Positions 32,611-32,934 of a DNA stretch of 32,934 nt are shown here, one piece after another (position 1 is the stretch's first letter; every line of letters starts with the position of its first letter). Both the position numbers and the translations under genes were made by a program. The stretch spans positions 64,806 through 97,739 of the forward strand of contig NZ_KI914752.1 of the NCBI RefSeq assembly GCF_000520515.1, read 5' to 3'. Source of the DNA: Arthrobacter sp. H20 (GTDB lineage Bacteria; Actinomycetota; Actinomycetes; Actinomycetales; Micrococcaceae). A model generated the notes under the pieces. The model searched no databases. It worked only from the letters and a program-made list of their open reading frames with translations, and was not told the DNA's origin.

Positions 32611-32934
32611 GTGTAGCGTGTCGTTGATTCCTTTGGGGCTGATTGTTTGTCAGACTTGATTCATGGTTTATTTGGCGAGGGCATTGGAGTTGCGTGACGG
32701 GGACAAAGGTGCCCTGGAGGCGCTGACTCGTGGGAAAGCATCGACCGCGACAGTGGCTCTGCGGGCGCGGACGGTTTTGTTGGCTGCCGACGGGGTGCCG
32801 AATTTCCAGATCGAGAAGATGACAGGGTTTTCGGCGCCAACCGTTTTGAAGTGGCGCAATCGTTATGCCGAGGGCGGCATCGAGGCCTTGTCTGATGTCC
32901 AGCGCCCGGGCCGGGAGCGGGAGATCGACGAGCT
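32611..32934 (+). mobile_element. IS630-family insertion sequence, left part (runs off the window)
   Basis: The element holds an IS630-type transposase start, and its outer edge abuts the truncated HNH gene. IS630/Tc1-mariner elements insert at TA; TA dinucleotides at 32609-32610 and 32614-32615 are the best junction candidates. The terminal inverted repeat cannot be confirmed because the other end lies outside the window. I place the edge at 32611 provisionally. Confidence 0.6.
32663..32934 (+). CDS. IS630-family transposase, N-terminal part
   Basis: Ninety codons are visible, in frame to the window end. The protein begins [20 protein letters not shown] and continues through [20 protein letters not shown] and a helix-turn-helix ([20 protein letters not shown]) to [15 protein letters not shown]. 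This is the typical N-terminal helix-turn-helix and RPGR linker of IS630 transposases; the catalytic DDE domain would follow outside the window. ATG 32663 has no good ribosome site, which is common for transposases. There is no sign of decay in the visible part. Confidence 0.85.
   Translation, partial: MVYLARALELRDGDKGALEALTRGKASTATVALRARTVLLAADGVPNFQIEKMTGFSAPTVLKWRNRYAEGGIEALSDVQRPGREREIDE

Overview
The window is high-GC DNA from an actinobacterium, most likely an Arthrobacter-like member of the Micrococcaceae. The evidence is a SAM-IV-type riboswitch ahead of metX, actinobacterial-style hut genes (HutH with a Cys-Ser-Gly MIO triad, HutF plus an M20 amidohydrolase), a GatCAB operon, a DsbA-like protein of the Rv2466c type, frequent GTG starts, and many 4-bp ATGA/GTGA gene overlaps. 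I saw no rRNA, tRNA, CRISPR array or phage genes. The content is mostly chromosomal catabolism and housekeeping, with two decayed genes and one insertion sequence near the right edge.

Layout. (1) 1-1339: 5' part of metX (minus) with its riboswitch and a candidate promoter, then a divergent VOC-type protein. (2) 1370-10250: a sugar-catabolism locus. A minus-strand operon (SIS-domain isomerase/deaminase, ROK kinase, PfkB kinase, class II aldolase, DeoR regulator, CPBP membrane protein) diverges from a plus-strand ABC importer (lipoprotein binding protein and two permeases, no ATPase). Together they could import a hexose or amino sugar, phosphorylate it, isomerise or deaminate it to a ketose 6-phosphate, phosphorylate again and split the bisphosphate to triose phosphates. 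The route resembles galactosamine/tagatose 6-phosphate catabolism; the substrate is inferred. (3) 10280-10654: a small VOC protein. (4) 10751-18708: a full histidine-utilisation locus. An IclR regulator, hutU, an M20 amidohydrolase, hutF and hutI (minus) diverge from hutH (plus) across a symmetrical operator-like region. The M20 enzyme is a candidate for the final N-formylglutamate step.

(5) 18716-22915: a DsbA-like protein, a secreted AMIN-like protein, a siderophore-interacting flavoprotein, and a K+/H+ antiporter with its TrkA-C regulatory subunit. (6) 22916-23383: a gap holding the relic of a cation-diffusion-facilitator gene. (7) 23384-26771: a threonine-to-glycine module (tdh, kbl) followed by an FAD amine or amino-acid oxidoreductase. 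(8) 26898-32094: gatC-gatA-gatB, then a phosphotransferase-fold protein and a PP2C-type phosphatase. A 17-bp inverted repeat lies after gatB. (9) 32189-32934: the C-terminal remnant of a DUF222/HNH gene cut by the left end of an IS630-family element that runs off the window.
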